This document shows, in pieces, positions 33,716 through 43,079 of a DNA stretch of 64,000 nt. The stretch is from Roseovarius sp. SCSIO 43702 (GTDB lineage: Bacteria; Pseudomonadota; Alphaproteobacteria; Rhodobacterales; Rhodobacteraceae). The notes under the pieces are model-generated. The model did not search any database, was not told where the DNA came from, and worked only from the letters and a program-made list of their open reading frames with translations. Position 1 is the first letter of the stretch, and every line of letters begins with the position of its first letter. A program made the position numbers and the translations under genes. Location of the stretch: NCBI RefSeq assembly GCF_019599045.1, contig NZ_CP080623.1:3246501-3310500 (forward strand). Direction: 5' to 3'.

Positions 33716-35671
33716 TCAGACCGCCGCGCCCGCCCGCAACCCCTCGAGCACGGCCTCCTCGACCGTGCGCGGGCTCAGGCAGTCGCCGATCTCGTGCAAC
33801 TCGCCCGCCCACCCGTCGAGCGCGCGGGCAAGCGCCGTGTCCGGCGCGTGACCCAAGGCGGTGACAAGCGTATCGGTCGCTTCCATCTCCACCGGCTCGC
33901 CGCTCAGGACATGCTGGAACCACGCGCTTTCACCGTCCGCCCCGAAAAGCCGCAGGTAGGGCGCGATCTCGACCCCCAACCGATGCAGATCGCCCAGCCA
34001 CTTGTCGCGGACATATTGCGGTATCGCCTGTCCCGCCATCGGCGCGTTGACCGCCAGCCGCACGTGGCAGCCCTTCCGCGCCAGCATCTCGGCAAGGCCC
34101 AGCCCCACCCAATCCGCGCGCCAGTCCGCGATCACGACCCGCGCGCCGGTGTTGGCCCCGTCGAGCACCTGCCACGCATCCAGCACATGCGCCTCGTCCA
34201 CCCCCTCGATCGCCGGCGCATGGGGCCGCGCGCCGGTGGCGGCGATCACGACCTCGGGCGCTTCCGCCTCGACCATCGCGCGCGTGACGGGCGCCTTCAG
34301 CCGCACCGCCACCCCCGCGCGTTCGACCTCGCGGGCCAGGTTCGTCGTCACACCCCCGAACTCCGCCCGCCCCGGCAGCGCCTGCGCCAGGTGCACCTGC
34401 CCGCCCAGCCGCCCGGACGCCTCGCAGAGCGTCACCTCGTGGCCGCGCCGCGCCGCGGTCACGGCGGCCTTCATCCCCGCCGGCCCGCCGCCTGCCACCA
34501 GCACCCGGCGCGGCCGCTCCGCCGGCTCCATGCGCCCGAACTCGAGCTCGCGCCCCGTCTCGGGCCGCTGGATGCACGAAATCGGATAGCCGTTCAGCAT
34601 GTGCCCGATACAGGCCTGGTTGCAGGCGACGCAGGCCCGGATATCGTCAAACCGCCCCTCCTGCGCCTTTGCGGGCATGTCAGGGTCCGAGATGAGCGCG
34701 CGCGTCATCCCGCACATATCCGCCTGCCCGGTGGCCAGTATCCCTTCCGCGTCCTGCGGCTGGTTGATCCGCCCGGCGACAAAGACCGGCAGGTCCACGC
34801 GCGCCCGGATCGCGGCCGCCAGCGGCGCGGTATAGCCCACCTCGCAGGCCATCGGCGGCACGATATGCGTCGACCCGGCCAAGCCCGCCGAAGTGCCCGC
34901 CGCCACGTTGAGGTAATCGAGCACGCCATCCCCGGCCAGCGTCACGGCGATATCGGCCATCTCGACCTGTTCCAGCCCGTCGTGATCGCGATCCTCGCCC
35001 GAAAGACGCAACCCTACGACCAGCCCGTCACCCGCCCCGGCCCGCACCGCCTCCAGCACCTCGCGAACGAAGCGCAGGCGGTTGTCATCACTGCCGCCAT
35101 AGGCATCCGTGCGGCGGTTGATCCGCGGGTTCAGGAACTGGCTCAGGAGGTAGCCATGCGAAGCCACCACCTCGATCCCGTCAAGCCCCGCGCGCGCCAT
35201 CCGCCCGGCCGCCGCGCCGAAGCCCGCGACGATCTCGCGGATCATCGCGACCGGCATCTCGCGCGGCATGACGTGGAACCGCTCATTGGGCACGACCGAG
35301 GGCGCATGCGCCACCGGCAGCGTCCCGTCCGCGGCAAGGCCCATCTCGCGGCCCGGATGCGTCAGCTGCCCGTAAAGCCGCGCGCCATGCGGCTGCACCG
35401 CGCGGGCCAGCATGGCATATCCCGCGATGCATGCATCGTCATGGGCCCCGATCGCAGCGCGGCCCGAGTCGCCCGAAGGATGCGCCCGAGCAGCCTCGAG
35501 GATGATGAGCCCCGCCCCACCCTCGGCGCGCGCCGCGTGATAGGCCGCCATCCGCGCGGTCGGCTGGCCGTTCTCGAGCATCACCGTCATGTGCCCGGTC
35601 GAGAAGATACGATTGCGTATGGTCTGCCCCCGGATCGTCAGCGGCGAGAAGAGGTGGCCGAGCGCCGTCAT
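33716..35671 (-). CDS. FMN/FAD oxidoreductase, N-methylproline-demethylase / DgcA-like
   Basis: A 651-aa two-domain flavoenzyme: an old-yellow-enzyme barrel (LFSPLTIRGQTIRNRIFST, SHGYLLSQFLNPRINRR), a 4Fe-4S site CVACNQACIG plus a later Cys in PISCIQRPE, and an FAD/NAD Rossmann domain (VLVAGGGPAGMKAAVTAA). It resembles enzymes that demethylate N-methylproline in stachydrine breakdown and DgcA of dimethylglycine breakdown. Unlike its two paralogues it lacks the Cys for covalent FMN (STGHM at that place). The start at 35671 overlaps the 61-aa gene by 4 bases; a longer frame to 35734 would overlap more. Last gene of the long betaine-type operon. Confidence 0.87.
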   Translation of the reverse strand: MTALGHLFSPLTIRGQTIRNRIFSTGHMTVMLENGQPTARMAAYHAARAEGGAGLIILEAARAHPSGDSGRAAIGAHDDACIAGYAMLARAVQPHGARLYGQLTHPGREMGLAADGTLPVAHAPSVVPNERFHVMPREMPVAMIREIVAGFGAAAGRMARAGLDGIEVVASHGYLLSQFLNPRINRRTDAYGGSDDNRLRFVREVLEAVRAGAGDGLVVGLRLSGEDRDHDGLEQVEMADIAVTLAGDGVLDYLNVAAGTSAGLAGSTHIVPPMACEVGYTAPLAAAIRARVDLPVFVAGRINQPQDAEGILATGQADMCGMTRALISDPDMPAKAQEGRFDDIRACVACNQACIGHMLNGYPISCIQRPETGRELEFGRMEPAERPRRVLVAGGGPAGMKAAVTAARRGHEVTLCEASGRLGGQVHLAQALPGRAEFGGVTTNLAREVERAGVAVRLKAPVTRAMVEAEAPEVVIAATGARPHAPAIEGVDEAHVLDAWQVLDGANTGARVVIADWRADWVGLGLAEMLARKGCHVRLAVNAPMAGQAIPQYVRDKWLGDLHRLGVEIAPYLRLFGADGESAWFQHVLSGEPVEMEATDTLVTALGHAPDTALARALDGWAGELHEIGDCLSPRTVEEAVLEGLRAGAAV

Positions 35672-35853
35672 TCCCCGCTCGCGTCGCGCAGCTTCTCGCG
35701 CTTCTCCGCCAACCCCTGCTTGCGCGCGTCGCAACTTGAGCAGCCGTAGTCCGGCTCCGCCGTAACCTCGCCGCCGCCCCGGGTGATCAGCACCACACCC
35801 GCCGCCAGCGCCGCCATGCCCAGCACCCCCGCCAGAAGCGCCGCCCGCCTCAT
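35668..35853 (-). CDS. 61-aa membrane-anchored CxxC protein
   Basis: A short protein with one N-terminal hydrophobic segment (LLAGVLGMAALAAGVVLI), then a small periplasm-facing or lumenal part with CSSC (YGCSSCDARKQG) and a charged helix KQGLAEKREKLRDASGE. It overlaps its upstream (ferritin-like) and downstream (flavoenzyme) neighbours by 4 bases each, which is good evidence that it is a real gene. The CxxC may carry a metal or a disulfide and could serve electron transfer for the demethylation pathway. No family known to me. Confidence 0.65.
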   Translation of the reverse strand: MRRAALLAGVLGMAALAAGVVLITRGGGEVTAEPDYGCSSCDARKQGLAEKREKLRDASGE

Positions 35854-36332
35854 GGCGCGGCCCGTTCCAGGTAGGCGCGCAGGTGGCGCGCGCTGTCGGC
35901 CTCTCCCTTCGCCTCGGCCTCGAGGAAGGCGATCGCCGCCGTCTCGTGGCGCGTCAGTTCCCGCAGTGCGGGCAGATCGCGTTCGGGGGCCATCGCCTCG
36001 AGCCGCGCGAAATCCTCCATGTAGCGCGGGAACTCCCTGCGCCAGCGCGCGATCAGCGCGTCATACTCCGCCCCGACCGACGCCGCCTGCTTGCGCCCCT
36101 CTGCGTGCAGCTCGTCGCGCGGGCGCGGGGTCAGGCCGTGTCGCTGCAAAAGCGGGGCGGTCACCTCCGCCGCGCGCGTCTCCACATCCGCCAGAAGCTG
36201 CATCTTCTCGCGCGCGTCCCCCTCCAGCCGCTCGGCGATCGCGGTGAAATAGGCCTCCCCCTCGATCTCCTCCTCGTAATAAAGTTGAAGCGTCTCGAGA
36301 TAGGTCTGGCCGGGAACAGGTTCATCGTTCAT
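35850..36332 (-). CDS. Ferritin-like (rubrerythrin-type) protein
   Basis: A 160-aa all-helical protein with acidic/His residues spaced like a diiron four-helix bundle: LQLYYEEEIEGEAYFTAIAE in the first helix, LLADVETRAAEVTAPLLQR in the second, and RHETAAIAFLEAEAKGE in the last. It lies in the middle of the demethylation operon with 4-base overlaps on both sides. A role in formaldehyde or peroxide handling, or in supporting Fe-S flavoenzymes, is plausible because oxidative N-demethylation releases formaldehyde and can make reactive oxygen. Family call is from helix patterns only. Confidence 0.65.
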   Translation of the reverse strand: MNDEPVPGQTYLETLQLYYEEEIEGEAYFTAIAERLEGDAREKMQLLADVETRAAEVTAPLLQRHGLTPRPRDELHAEGRKQAASVGAEYDALIARWRREFPRYMEDFARLEAMAPERDLPALRELTRHETAAIAFLEAEAKGEADSARHLRAYLERAAP

Positions 36333-38410
36333 CGCTCGCCCTCCTCGCGTAGATGCACGCCCTCGTCCGTGCGTCCCACGTCCACGCGGTCATGGCGCAA
36401 CGGGCGCGGCGCCTCGTCCAACTCGCGCGCATAGCGATGCCCGGCATAGACCGCCGCCGCGATGATCGCGGGCGCGTTGCAATCCCCGATCCGCGCAAGC
36501 GTGAAGGGCAACTCGCGCCCCCCGAGCGCCTGCCACAGCGCATCCTCCGGCGCGCGCTGCGTCACCATCACGACCGCATCCGCCGGGCGCGCGCTTTCCG
36601 CACCCGTGTATTGGCACCGAAGCCGCACTTCGCCCCCGTCGAACCACGTCAGCGCCTGCGACACCACGCAGTCCACCCCCATCGCCATCAGGTGCGCGCG
36701 CACCCGCCACCGCTCCGAGGTCTTGCCGGCCCAGTCCGAGATCGCGTCGCGCGGGGTCACGAGCGTGACGCCCCGCCCCGCCTGGCGCACCATCTCGGCC
36801 ACGGCACCGCCCATGTAATAGCCGTCCTCGTCATAGACCACGACGCGGCCCTCGGGCATTCGCCCGGCCAGGATGTCGTCGGGGGTGAAGATCGCCGCAC
36901 CCTCCCCGGCCACTGCCGCGCGCACGCCGTCGTCGAACCGGTCCCGAAGCCAGCGCGCCCCGGTGGCCAGCGCCACGTGATCGGCGCCCACGGCCAGCAC
37001 GTCCTCGGCCCCCATCCGGCTCGCACGGAAAATGTCCACATTCACCATCTCGCGCATCTGCCCCTCGCGCCAGTCGCGCACGCGCGCATATTCCGCGAAT
37101 CCCGGCATCGTCGCCTCGCGCGTGACCCGCCCGCCCAGGTGCTCCTCCGCCTCGGCCAGCATCACCCGGTATCCCCGTTCGCCCAGCGCCCGCGCGGCCT
37201 CGAGCCCGGCAGGCCCCGCGCCCACGATCAGCACGCTCTCGCTCTCGCCCTTGGGGTTCATCCGCTCGGGATGCCACCCCTTGCGCCACTCCTCGCCCAT
37301 CGTGGGGTTCTGCGTGCAGCGGATGGGCGTGCCGATACTGTCGCCCGAGTAGCAGATGTTGCAACCGATGCACTCGCGGATATCCCCGACGCGGCCCTCC
37401 TCGATCTTCTTCGGCAGGAACGGGTCGGCGATGGACGGGCGCGCGGCCCCGATGAAATCGACCACGCCGCGCCGCACCCATCCCGCCATCGTGTCGGGCG
37501 AGGTGAAGCGGCCCACCGTCACCACGGGCTTCGTCGTCACCTGCTTGACCCACGTCATGTAGGGCTCAAGCGCCCCCTCCCGTGCAAACCGCGACACACC
37601 CATCTCGAGGCTGTAGTCGGCGATGTTGATGTCCCACAGGTCCGGCAGTTCGGCCATCATCTCGAGCATCTCGCGCCGCTCGCCCGCGATGGGGCGGCCG
37701 TCCTCGCCGATCTCCTCGTCCGCCGCGAAGCGGACGGCCACGGCACAGCGGTCGCCCACCGCCTCCTTCGCCTCCTCGATCAGTTCGCGGACAAGGCGGG
37801 TGCGGTTCTCGAGACTGCCGCCATATTCATCCATGCGCCGGTTGATCCGGGGATGCAGGAAGTTCGACAGAAGGTAGGTATGCGTCGCATAGACATAGAC
37901 GATGTCGAACCCCGCATCGCGCGCCCGGATCGCGGCCTCCCGGTGCCAGCGGCGGAAGTCACGGATATCGGCCTTGTCCATCGCCCGCGCCTGGAACGGA
38001 TGACCGGCAAGGTTGGGCATCGCGCCCACGTCCATCGGCACCTCGCGCGTCAGGATATTGGCCGACCGCGCCCCGCCATACCAGAGCTCGGCCGCCGCCA
38101 GCGCCCCGTGCTCGTGCACCTTCTCGGTCATCAGCCGATGCGCCCGCACGTCGCTTCCGTCCCAGAGCGACGCCGACGGATGCGGCAGGTCGTCCGAGGT
38201 GGGATGGATCGAGTTGTATTCCGTCGACACCACGCCCCAGCCGCCCTCGGCCTTGATCCCCCGCATCGCGGCCAGGGTGCGCGGCCGCAGGTAGCCCATG
38301 CCGGTGCAATGCGGCACCTGGTAGAAGCGGTTCTTCGCCGTCACCGGCCCGATCTTCACCGGCTCGAACAGGATGTCATAGCGCGGATCACGCGTGGTAT
38401 CGCGGGGCAT
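36329..38410 (-). CDS. Trimethylamine-dehydrogenase-like flavoprotein, paralogue 2
   Basis: A 693-aa protein closely following trimethylamine/dimethylamine dehydrogenase. Cys35 in NRFYQVPHCTGMG corresponds to the Cys that binds FMN covalently; IVYVYATHTYLLSNFL holds the active-site Tyr and His; ECIGCNICYSG with a later Cys (PIRCTQNP) ligates a 4Fe-4S cluster; VLIVGAGPAGLEAARALG starts the ADP/FAD-binding domain. Such enzymes oxidise methylated amines to the lower amine plus formaldehyde and pass electrons to ETF, which is not in this window. The start at 38410 overlaps the upstream paralogue's stop by one base (TGATG). The duplicated gene suggests two steps of one pathway. Confidence 0.88.
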   Translation of the reverse strand: MPRDTTRDPRYDILFEPVKIGPVTAKNRFYQVPHCTGMGYLRPRTLAAMRGIKAEGGWGVVSTEYNSIHPTSDDLPHPSASLWDGSDVRAHRLMTEKVHEHGALAAAELWYGGARSANILTREVPMDVGAMPNLAGHPFQARAMDKADIRDFRRWHREAAIRARDAGFDIVYVYATHTYLLSNFLHPRINRRMDEYGGSLENRTRLVRELIEEAKEAVGDRCAVAVRFAADEEIGEDGRPIAGERREMLEMMAELPDLWDINIADYSLEMGVSRFAREGALEPYMTWVKQVTTKPVVTVGRFTSPDTMAGWVRRGVVDFIGAARPSIADPFLPKKIEEGRVGDIRECIGCNICYSGDSIGTPIRCTQNPTMGEEWRKGWHPERMNPKGESESVLIVGAGPAGLEAARALGERGYRVMLAEAEEHLGGRVTREATMPGFAEYARVRDWREGQMREMVNVDIFRASRMGAEDVLAVGADHVALATGARWLRDRFDDGVRAAVAGEGAAIFTPDDILAGRMPEGRVVVYDEDGYYMGGAVAEMVRQAGRGVTLVTPRDAISDWAGKTSERWRVRAHLMAMGVDCVVSQALTWFDGGEVRLRCQYTGAESARPADAVVMVTQRAPEDALWQALGGRELPFTLARIGDCNAPAIIAAAVYAGHRYARELDEAPRPLRHDRVDVGRTDEGVHLREEGER

Positions 38411-40461
38411 CAGCTCTCCTCCGGCGCGAGCTGGGCGATCTCGCGGGCGAAGGGCACCGCGTCCGCCGCGCGCTCGCCCAGTTCGCGCGCATAGCGATGG
38501 CCCGACCACACGGCGGCGGCGATGGTGCCGGGGGCGAGCGCGTCACCGATCCGGGTGACATTTTCGGCCCCCGCCTCCTGCAGCGCGTGCCACAGGTGCT
38601 CTTCGGGGCGGCGCATCGTCACCGGCACGACACAGGCGCAGGCCACCTGCGTTTCGCGACCCGTGTAGACACAGGCCAGCGTCACCCGGTCCCCCGCGAT
38701 CGCCGAGAGCGTGTGCAGGGGCACGATGCGCACGCCCATCTCCATGAGGCGCGTCTGGATGCGTCCCTGCTCGAGCGTGAACCGCGTCCATTCCGACACC
38801 ACCGGCGCCGGCGTGACGAGCGTGACGGCATGACCTTCCGCGCGCAGCTTCTCGGCCAGCGCGCCCCCCATGTAATAGTGATCGTCGTCGAAGATCACGA
38901 CCGGCCCCTCGGGCGCCTTCCCGGCCATCACGTCATCGGGGCCGAGGATGGTCATGCCCTTCGCGGCGGGGATGGGGCCCGCATGGCTCCGCCCCTCGCC
39001 GGTGGTCACCCAGTGCGCGCCGGTGGCCAGCGCCACGTGATCGGGCGCAAGCTCCGCGATCATCGCCGCGTCCACCTCGCTTTCGAGATAGACCTGCACA
39101 TTGGGCATCTGGCCGATCTGGTAGGCGCGGTAATCCACCACCCGGAACCACGCATTGAGGCCCGGCAATTCCCGCTCCCGCAGGAGCCGCCCGCCCAGCG
39201 CGCTGCCCTTCTCCGCCAGCGTCACCTCGTAACCCCTCTGCCCCAGCGCCCGCGCGGCCTCGAGCCCCGCCGGACCCGCGCCCACCACCAGCACGCTTTC
39301 CCTTCTGTGCGCGCGCGCGATGCGCTCGGGATGCCAGCCGCGCCGCCACTCCTCGCCCATGGTCGGATTCTGCGTGCAGCGAATGGGCGCGACCTGCTGG
39401 TCCCCCGAGACGCAGATGTTGCAGCCGATGCACTCGCGGATATCCTCGACCCGCCCCTCCTCGATCTTCTTCGGCAGGAACGGGTCGGCGATCGACGGGC
39501 GCGCGGCGCCGATGAAGTCCATGTGCCCCGACTTGACGAGCGACACCATCCTGTCGGGCGAGGTATAGCGCCCCACGCCCACCACCGGCTTTGACGTCAC
39601 CTCCTTGACGAACCGGGTGTAGTCCTCCTGGAAGCCTTCCTCGGCGAAGCGCGAGGACTGGCTGTCATGCTCCCAGGCCGAGACGTTCACATCCCATAGG
39701 TCCGGCAGGTCGGCCAGCATCTCCACCAGGTCGCGCCCCTCGTTCCCGGCCTCGATCCCCGCCGGGCCGCTCAGCTCATCGACGGCGAACCGCAACGCGA
39801 TGGCGCAACTGTCGCCCACGGCCTCCTTCGTGTCCTCCAGCACCTCGCGCAGGAGGCGCGCACGGTTCTCGAGGCTCCCGCCATATTCATCGCTGCGCGT
39901 GTTTCGCGCCCGGCTCAGGAAATGCATGAGCACGGTCAGCTGGTGCCCCGCATACACGTAGATCACGTCGAATCCGGCCCGCTTCGCGCGCGTCGCGGCC
40001 TCCACGTGCAACCTGCGCATCTCGCGGATGTCGGCGCGGTCCATCGCGCGCACCTGCACCGGAAGATGCGCATCCACCGGGCGCACCGACGGCCCCACCG
40101 GCACCTCGCGACTGTAGAGGTTGGCCGCCGCCCCGCCCGGATGGGCAAGCTCGATCCCCGCGAGCGCGCCATGCGCGTGCACCGCGTCGGTCATCCGCGC
40201 CATGTAGGGAATGTCGGCGTCGTCCCAGAGCCGCCCCTCGTTATAGGGCGTGCTTTCACCCGAGACGTGGAAATCCACCTCCTCGGTGCAGATGACGGCC
40301 CAGCCGCCCTCGGCCTTGATGCCCCGCATCCGCGCGACCGACGAGGGGTGCATCCGCCCCATCCCGTTGCAATGCGGCACCTGGTAGAACCGGTTGCGCG
40401 CCGTCACCGGGCCGATGCGCACCGGCTCGAACAGCACGTCGTAACGCGGATCGCGGCTCAT
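38410..40461 (-). CDS. Trimethylamine-dehydrogenase-like flavoprotein, paralogue 1
   Basis: A 683-aa protein of the same family as its downstream paralogue. Cys31 (NRFYQVPHCNGMG) is the covalent-FMN Cys, IYVYAGHQLTVLMHFL the substrate pocket, ECIGCNICVSG and PIRCTQNP the 4Fe-4S ligands, and VLVVGAGPAGLEAARALG the nucleotide-binding start. It begins with a 4-base overlap to the betI-like gene. Compared with paralogue 2 the barrel region shows different pocket residues, so the substrates probably differ. The linked BetI-like repressor and amine-type importer suggest a quaternary ammonium or N-methyl compound; trimethylamine itself is not proven. Confidence 0.88.
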   Translation of the reverse strand: MSRDPRYDVLFEPVRIGPVTARNRFYQVPHCNGMGRMHPSSVARMRGIKAEGGWAVICTEEVDFHVSGESTPYNEGRLWDDADIPYMARMTDAVHAHGALAGIELAHPGGAAANLYSREVPVGPSVRPVDAHLPVQVRAMDRADIREMRRLHVEAATRAKRAGFDVIYVYAGHQLTVLMHFLSRARNTRSDEYGGSLENRARLLREVLEDTKEAVGDSCAIALRFAVDELSGPAGIEAGNEGRDLVEMLADLPDLWDVNVSAWEHDSQSSRFAEEGFQEDYTRFVKEVTSKPVVGVGRYTSPDRMVSLVKSGHMDFIGAARPSIADPFLPKKIEEGRVEDIRECIGCNICVSGDQQVAPIRCTQNPTMGEEWRRGWHPERIARAHRRESVLVVGAGPAGLEAARALGQRGYEVTLAEKGSALGGRLLRERELPGLNAWFRVVDYRAYQIGQMPNVQVYLESEVDAAMIAELAPDHVALATGAHWVTTGEGRSHAGPIPAAKGMTILGPDDVMAGKAPEGPVVIFDDDHYYMGGALAEKLRAEGHAVTLVTPAPVVSEWTRFTLEQGRIQTRLMEMGVRIVPLHTLSAIAGDRVTLACVYTGRETQVACACVVPVTMRRPEEHLWHALQEAGAENVTRIGDALAPGTIAAAVWSGHRYARELGERAADAVPFAREIAQLAPEES

Positions 40462-41117
40462 TCCGCGCCGGCTCCGAAATGCCGCGGAAAGATCGCGGCG
40501 AGGTAGGCCGCCACCCGCGCCCGTGCATCCTCGGCCCCGAATTCCTCGGGATAAAGCAGCATGTTGAGCCAGAACCCGTCATACATTCCCTCGAGCGTGA
40601 CCGCCACGTCGCGGGGCGTCACCGCGTCATAGCCCCCGGCCTCGCAGATCTCGGCGCACAGCGCCGAGGACGCCTCCCACCGCTCCTCGTCGACGCTCGA
40701 CATGACCTCGCGATAGGCGCCGCGGAACTCCGGATCGCCGTAGAAGGCGAACCAGACGGTGAGCTTGCGCCGGTTGCAGAGATCGGGATGGAACTGCGCC
40801 CGTGCCATCGCCGCCAGCCGCGCCTCGGGCGCCTCGCCCGCCGCCGCGATCGCGCCGCGCCAATAGCGCAGGTATTCATCCGCCAGGTGGCGCAGCGTCT
40901 CCTCGAACAGCGCGCGCTTGGTCTTGAAGTGGAAATTCACCAGTCCCAGCGACAGCCCCGCGATACCCGTCACCGTCGTCATCGTCGTGCCCGGAATCCC
41001 GTGCCGGCTGATCGACTCGATGGTGGCGTCGATCAACTGCCGGCGCCGCACTTCGCGCGACGCGGTGCGGCGGACGGGCCTTTGACCCGTGTCGAGGTTC
41101 ACGCTCGCCTTGCTCAT
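40458..41117 (-). CDS. BetI-like TetR-family repressor
   Basis: A 219-aa regulator with N-terminal helix-turn-helix RRRQLIDATIESISRHGIPG then TTMTTVTGIAGLSLGLVNFH, and the BetI-typical continuation FKTKRALFEETLRHLADEY and CNRRKLTVWFAFYGDPEFR. BetI represses choline-to-betaine genes and is released by choline. Here it sits inside the operon, between the importer and the dehydrogenases, 34 bases after the ATPase and overlapping the next start by 4. The palindrome ATTGAAT-N4-ATTCAAT in front of the operon is its likely operator. The ligand is probably the imported amine or betaine. Confidence 0.88.
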   Translation of the reverse strand: MSKASVNLDTGQRPVRRTASREVRRRQLIDATIESISRHGIPGTTMTTVTGIAGLSLGLVNFHFKTKRALFEETLRHLADEYLRYWRGAIAAAGEAPEARLAAMARAQFHPDLCNRRKLTVWFAFYGDPEFRGAYREVMSSVDEERWEASSALCAEICEAGGYDAVTPRDVAVTLEGMYDGFWLNMLLYPEEFGAEDARARVAAYLAAIFPRHFGAGAE

Positions 41118-41151
41118 CTCCAGCCCGCCTCGGTTCCGGGCGCGGCCCGCA

Positions 41152-42255
41152 TCACTCCGGCGCGAGGACGACGACCGCCGATTCGTCCCAGCTCAGCCAG
41201 ACATCGCTGTCCCAGTCGTCGCCCGCGACGCGCACGCCGGTGTTCTGTTCCGACACGGCGATGGGTTTCGAGGCGCCGTCGACCTCGACGAAGTAATGGC
41301 TCCGCTCGCCCAGGTAGGCGGCGTTGCCCATCCGCCCCTGCACCGAGTATGCGGGCCCCGCGCCGTTGGGCCGTTCTTCAGACAGCACGAACTTCTCCGG
41401 CCGGATCGCCACCTGCACCTTGTCGCCTTCGGAAAAATGCCGCTCCCCGCTCGTGCCCGTCAGCGTGCCGAGCCCCTCGGCCTCGACCACCACCTGCGGC
41501 CCCTTCGCCTCGCGCACCTTGGCATCGAAGAAGTTCATCGTCCCGATGAAGGATGCCACGTGCCGGTTCTTCGGCCGCTCGTAGAGACCCGAAGGCGTGT
41601 CGAGTTGCAGCACCCGTCCGTGGCTCATCACCGCGATCCGGTCCGACAGCGTCAGCGCCTCCTCCTGGTCGTGGGTGACGAAGACGAAGGTGATGCCCAC
41701 CTGCCGCTGAAGGCTGCGCAGCTCGAGCTGCATCTGCTCGCGCAACTGCTTGTCGAGCGCACCCAGCGGCTCGTCGAGCAACAGCACCTTGGGCCGCAGG
41801 ATCAGCGCGCGCGCCAGCGCGATCCGCTGCCTCTGCCCGCCCGAAAGCTCGTTGGCCTTGCGGTCGCCATACTCGGGCAGCGCGATCAGCTCGAGCATCT
41901 CGTCCACCATCTCGTAGCGCTTCGCCTTGCTCAGCTTCTGGCGGCGCAGGCCGTAGGCGATGTTGTCGCGCACGTTGAGATGCGGAAAGATCGCGTAGCT
42001 CTGGAACACCATGTTGACCGGCCGCCGGTGCGGCGGCACCGAGGTCATCGGCTGACCGTCGATGTAGATCTCGCCATTGGTCGGCGTCTCGAACCCCGCG
42101 AGCATCCTCAGAAGCGTGGTCTTGCCGCAGCCCGACGATCCCAGGAGCGAGAAGAACTCCGCCTCGGCGATATCGATGGTCACATCGTCGATGGCCTGGA
42201 AACTGCCGAAATACTTGTCGACATTCTGGATGGAGATATAGGCGCTGTCGCTCAT
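41152..42255 (-). CDS. ABC transporter ATPase, PotA type (amine/betaine operon)
   Basis: A 367-aa ATPase of the spermidine/putrescine-type CUT1/PotA group. Walker A is GSSGCGKTT at about 39-47, signature LSGGQRQRIALARAL, Walker B LLLDEPLGALD, then H-loop VFVTHDQEEALT; a C-terminal TOBE-like regulatory domain follows (GDKVQVAIRPEKFVLSEE). Drives uptake with the two permeases, whose genes precede it, with a 4-base overlap. The conserved partner set D-B-C-A is complete, so this is a full importer for a cationic or zwitterionic amine. Confidence 0.93.
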   Translation of the reverse strand: MSDSAYISIQNVDKYFGSFQAIDDVTIDIAEAEFFSLLGSSGCGKTTLLRMLAGFETPTNGEIYIDGQPMTSVPPHRRPVNMVFQSYAIFPHLNVRDNIAYGLRRQKLSKAKRYEMVDEMLELIALPEYGDRKANELSGGQRQRIALARALILRPKVLLLDEPLGALDKQLREQMQLELRSLQRQVGITFVFVTHDQEEALTLSDRIAVMSHGRVLQLDTPSGLYERPKNRHVASFIGTMNFFDAKVREAKGPQVVVEAEGLGTLTGTSGERHFSEGDKVQVAIRPEKFVLSEERPNGAGPAYSVQGRMGNAAYLGERSHYFVEVDGASKPIAVSEQNTGVRVAGDDWDSDVWLSWDESAVVVLAPE

Positions 42256-43079
42256 TTGGTCTTTTCGCCCTTTTTCGGGCCGCCGAAGGCGGCGTCACGG
42301 TTGATCCACTGGCCGAGGAAGACGATCACGAAGGATGTCGCGATGATCATCGACGACAGCGCGAGGATCGACGGGAACTCCTGCGGGAAGCGAAGCTGAC
42401 CCCAGATATACATGGGCAGCGTCGGCTCCGTCCCGGTGAGGAAGAAGGCCATGATGAACTCGTCGAACGAGATCGTGAAGGTCAGCAGCAGGCTCGCGAG
42501 GATGCCGGGAAAGACCATCGGGAAGGTCACCCGCCAGAAGGTCCACCACGCGTTCTCGCCCAGATCCGCGCTCGCCTCCTCGATCGAGCCGTCGAACCCC
42601 TCGAAGCGCGGCAGAAGCGTCGCGATCGCGAAGGGCAGGCAGACGATCATGTGTCCGATCGTCACCGTGTAGAGGCTCAGCGGCACGCCCATCTGGCTCA
42701 GGAGAACCAGCAGCGCCACGCCGAAGATGATCCCCGGCACCACCAGCGGCAGCATGACGAAGCCCACGATCGGCCCCTTGCCCGGCATCCGGTAGCGCGT
42801 GATCGCCTTCGCGGCGAAGACGCCCAGGCCCGTGGCGCAGATCGCCGTGGCGATCCCCACCTTCACGCTGTTCATCAGCGCGTTCCACACCGGCTCGCGC
42901 TCGAAAAGCTCGCCATACCACTTGAGCGTGAAGCCCTGCAGCGGGAAGCGCACGTAGATCGAGTCGTTGAAGCTGAAAAGCGGCAGGAACAGGACCGGCA
43001 CGTAGAGGAAGATCAGGAACAGGATCGCGTAGATCTGCAACGGCCTGTTCGGGCGGTTGATGTAATTCTTCTCGCTCAC
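42252..43079 (-). CDS. ABC transporter permease, PotC type
   Basis: A 275-aa membrane protein with six predicted segments. The EAA loop, which touches the ATPase, reads IEEASADLGENAWWTFWRVT. The N-terminus is cytoplasmic (MSEKNYINRPNRPLQIYAIL). It overlaps both the PotB-type and the PotA-type genes by 4 bases. The wording FNDSIYVRFPLQGFTLKWY before the second segment is typical for PotC/PotI proteins. Confidence 0.92.
   Translation of the reverse strand: MSEKNYINRPNRPLQIYAILFLIFLYVPVLFLPLFSFNDSIYVRFPLQGFTLKWYGELFEREPVWNALMNSVKVGIATAICATGLGVFAAKAITRYRMPGKGPIVGFVMLPLVVPGIIFGVALLVLLSQMGVPLSLYTVTIGHMIVCLPFAIATLLPRFEGFDGSIEEASADLGENAWWTFWRVTFPMVFPGILASLLLTFTISFDEFIMAFFLTGTEPTLPMYIWGQLRFPQEFPSILALSSMIIATSFVIVFLGQWINRDAAFGGPKKGEKTK

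Noticed and set aside
33035..35749. Open frame of 904 codons on the plus strand
   Set aside because: It lies opposite the N-methylproline-demethylase-like gene and neighbours; composition is Arg/His/Pro-rich and has no motif. A GC-rich shadow frame.
36353..38494. Open frame of 713 codons on the plus strand
   Set aside because: Antisense to the second TMADH-like gene, which has clear catalytic motifs; the frame is a high-GC artefact.
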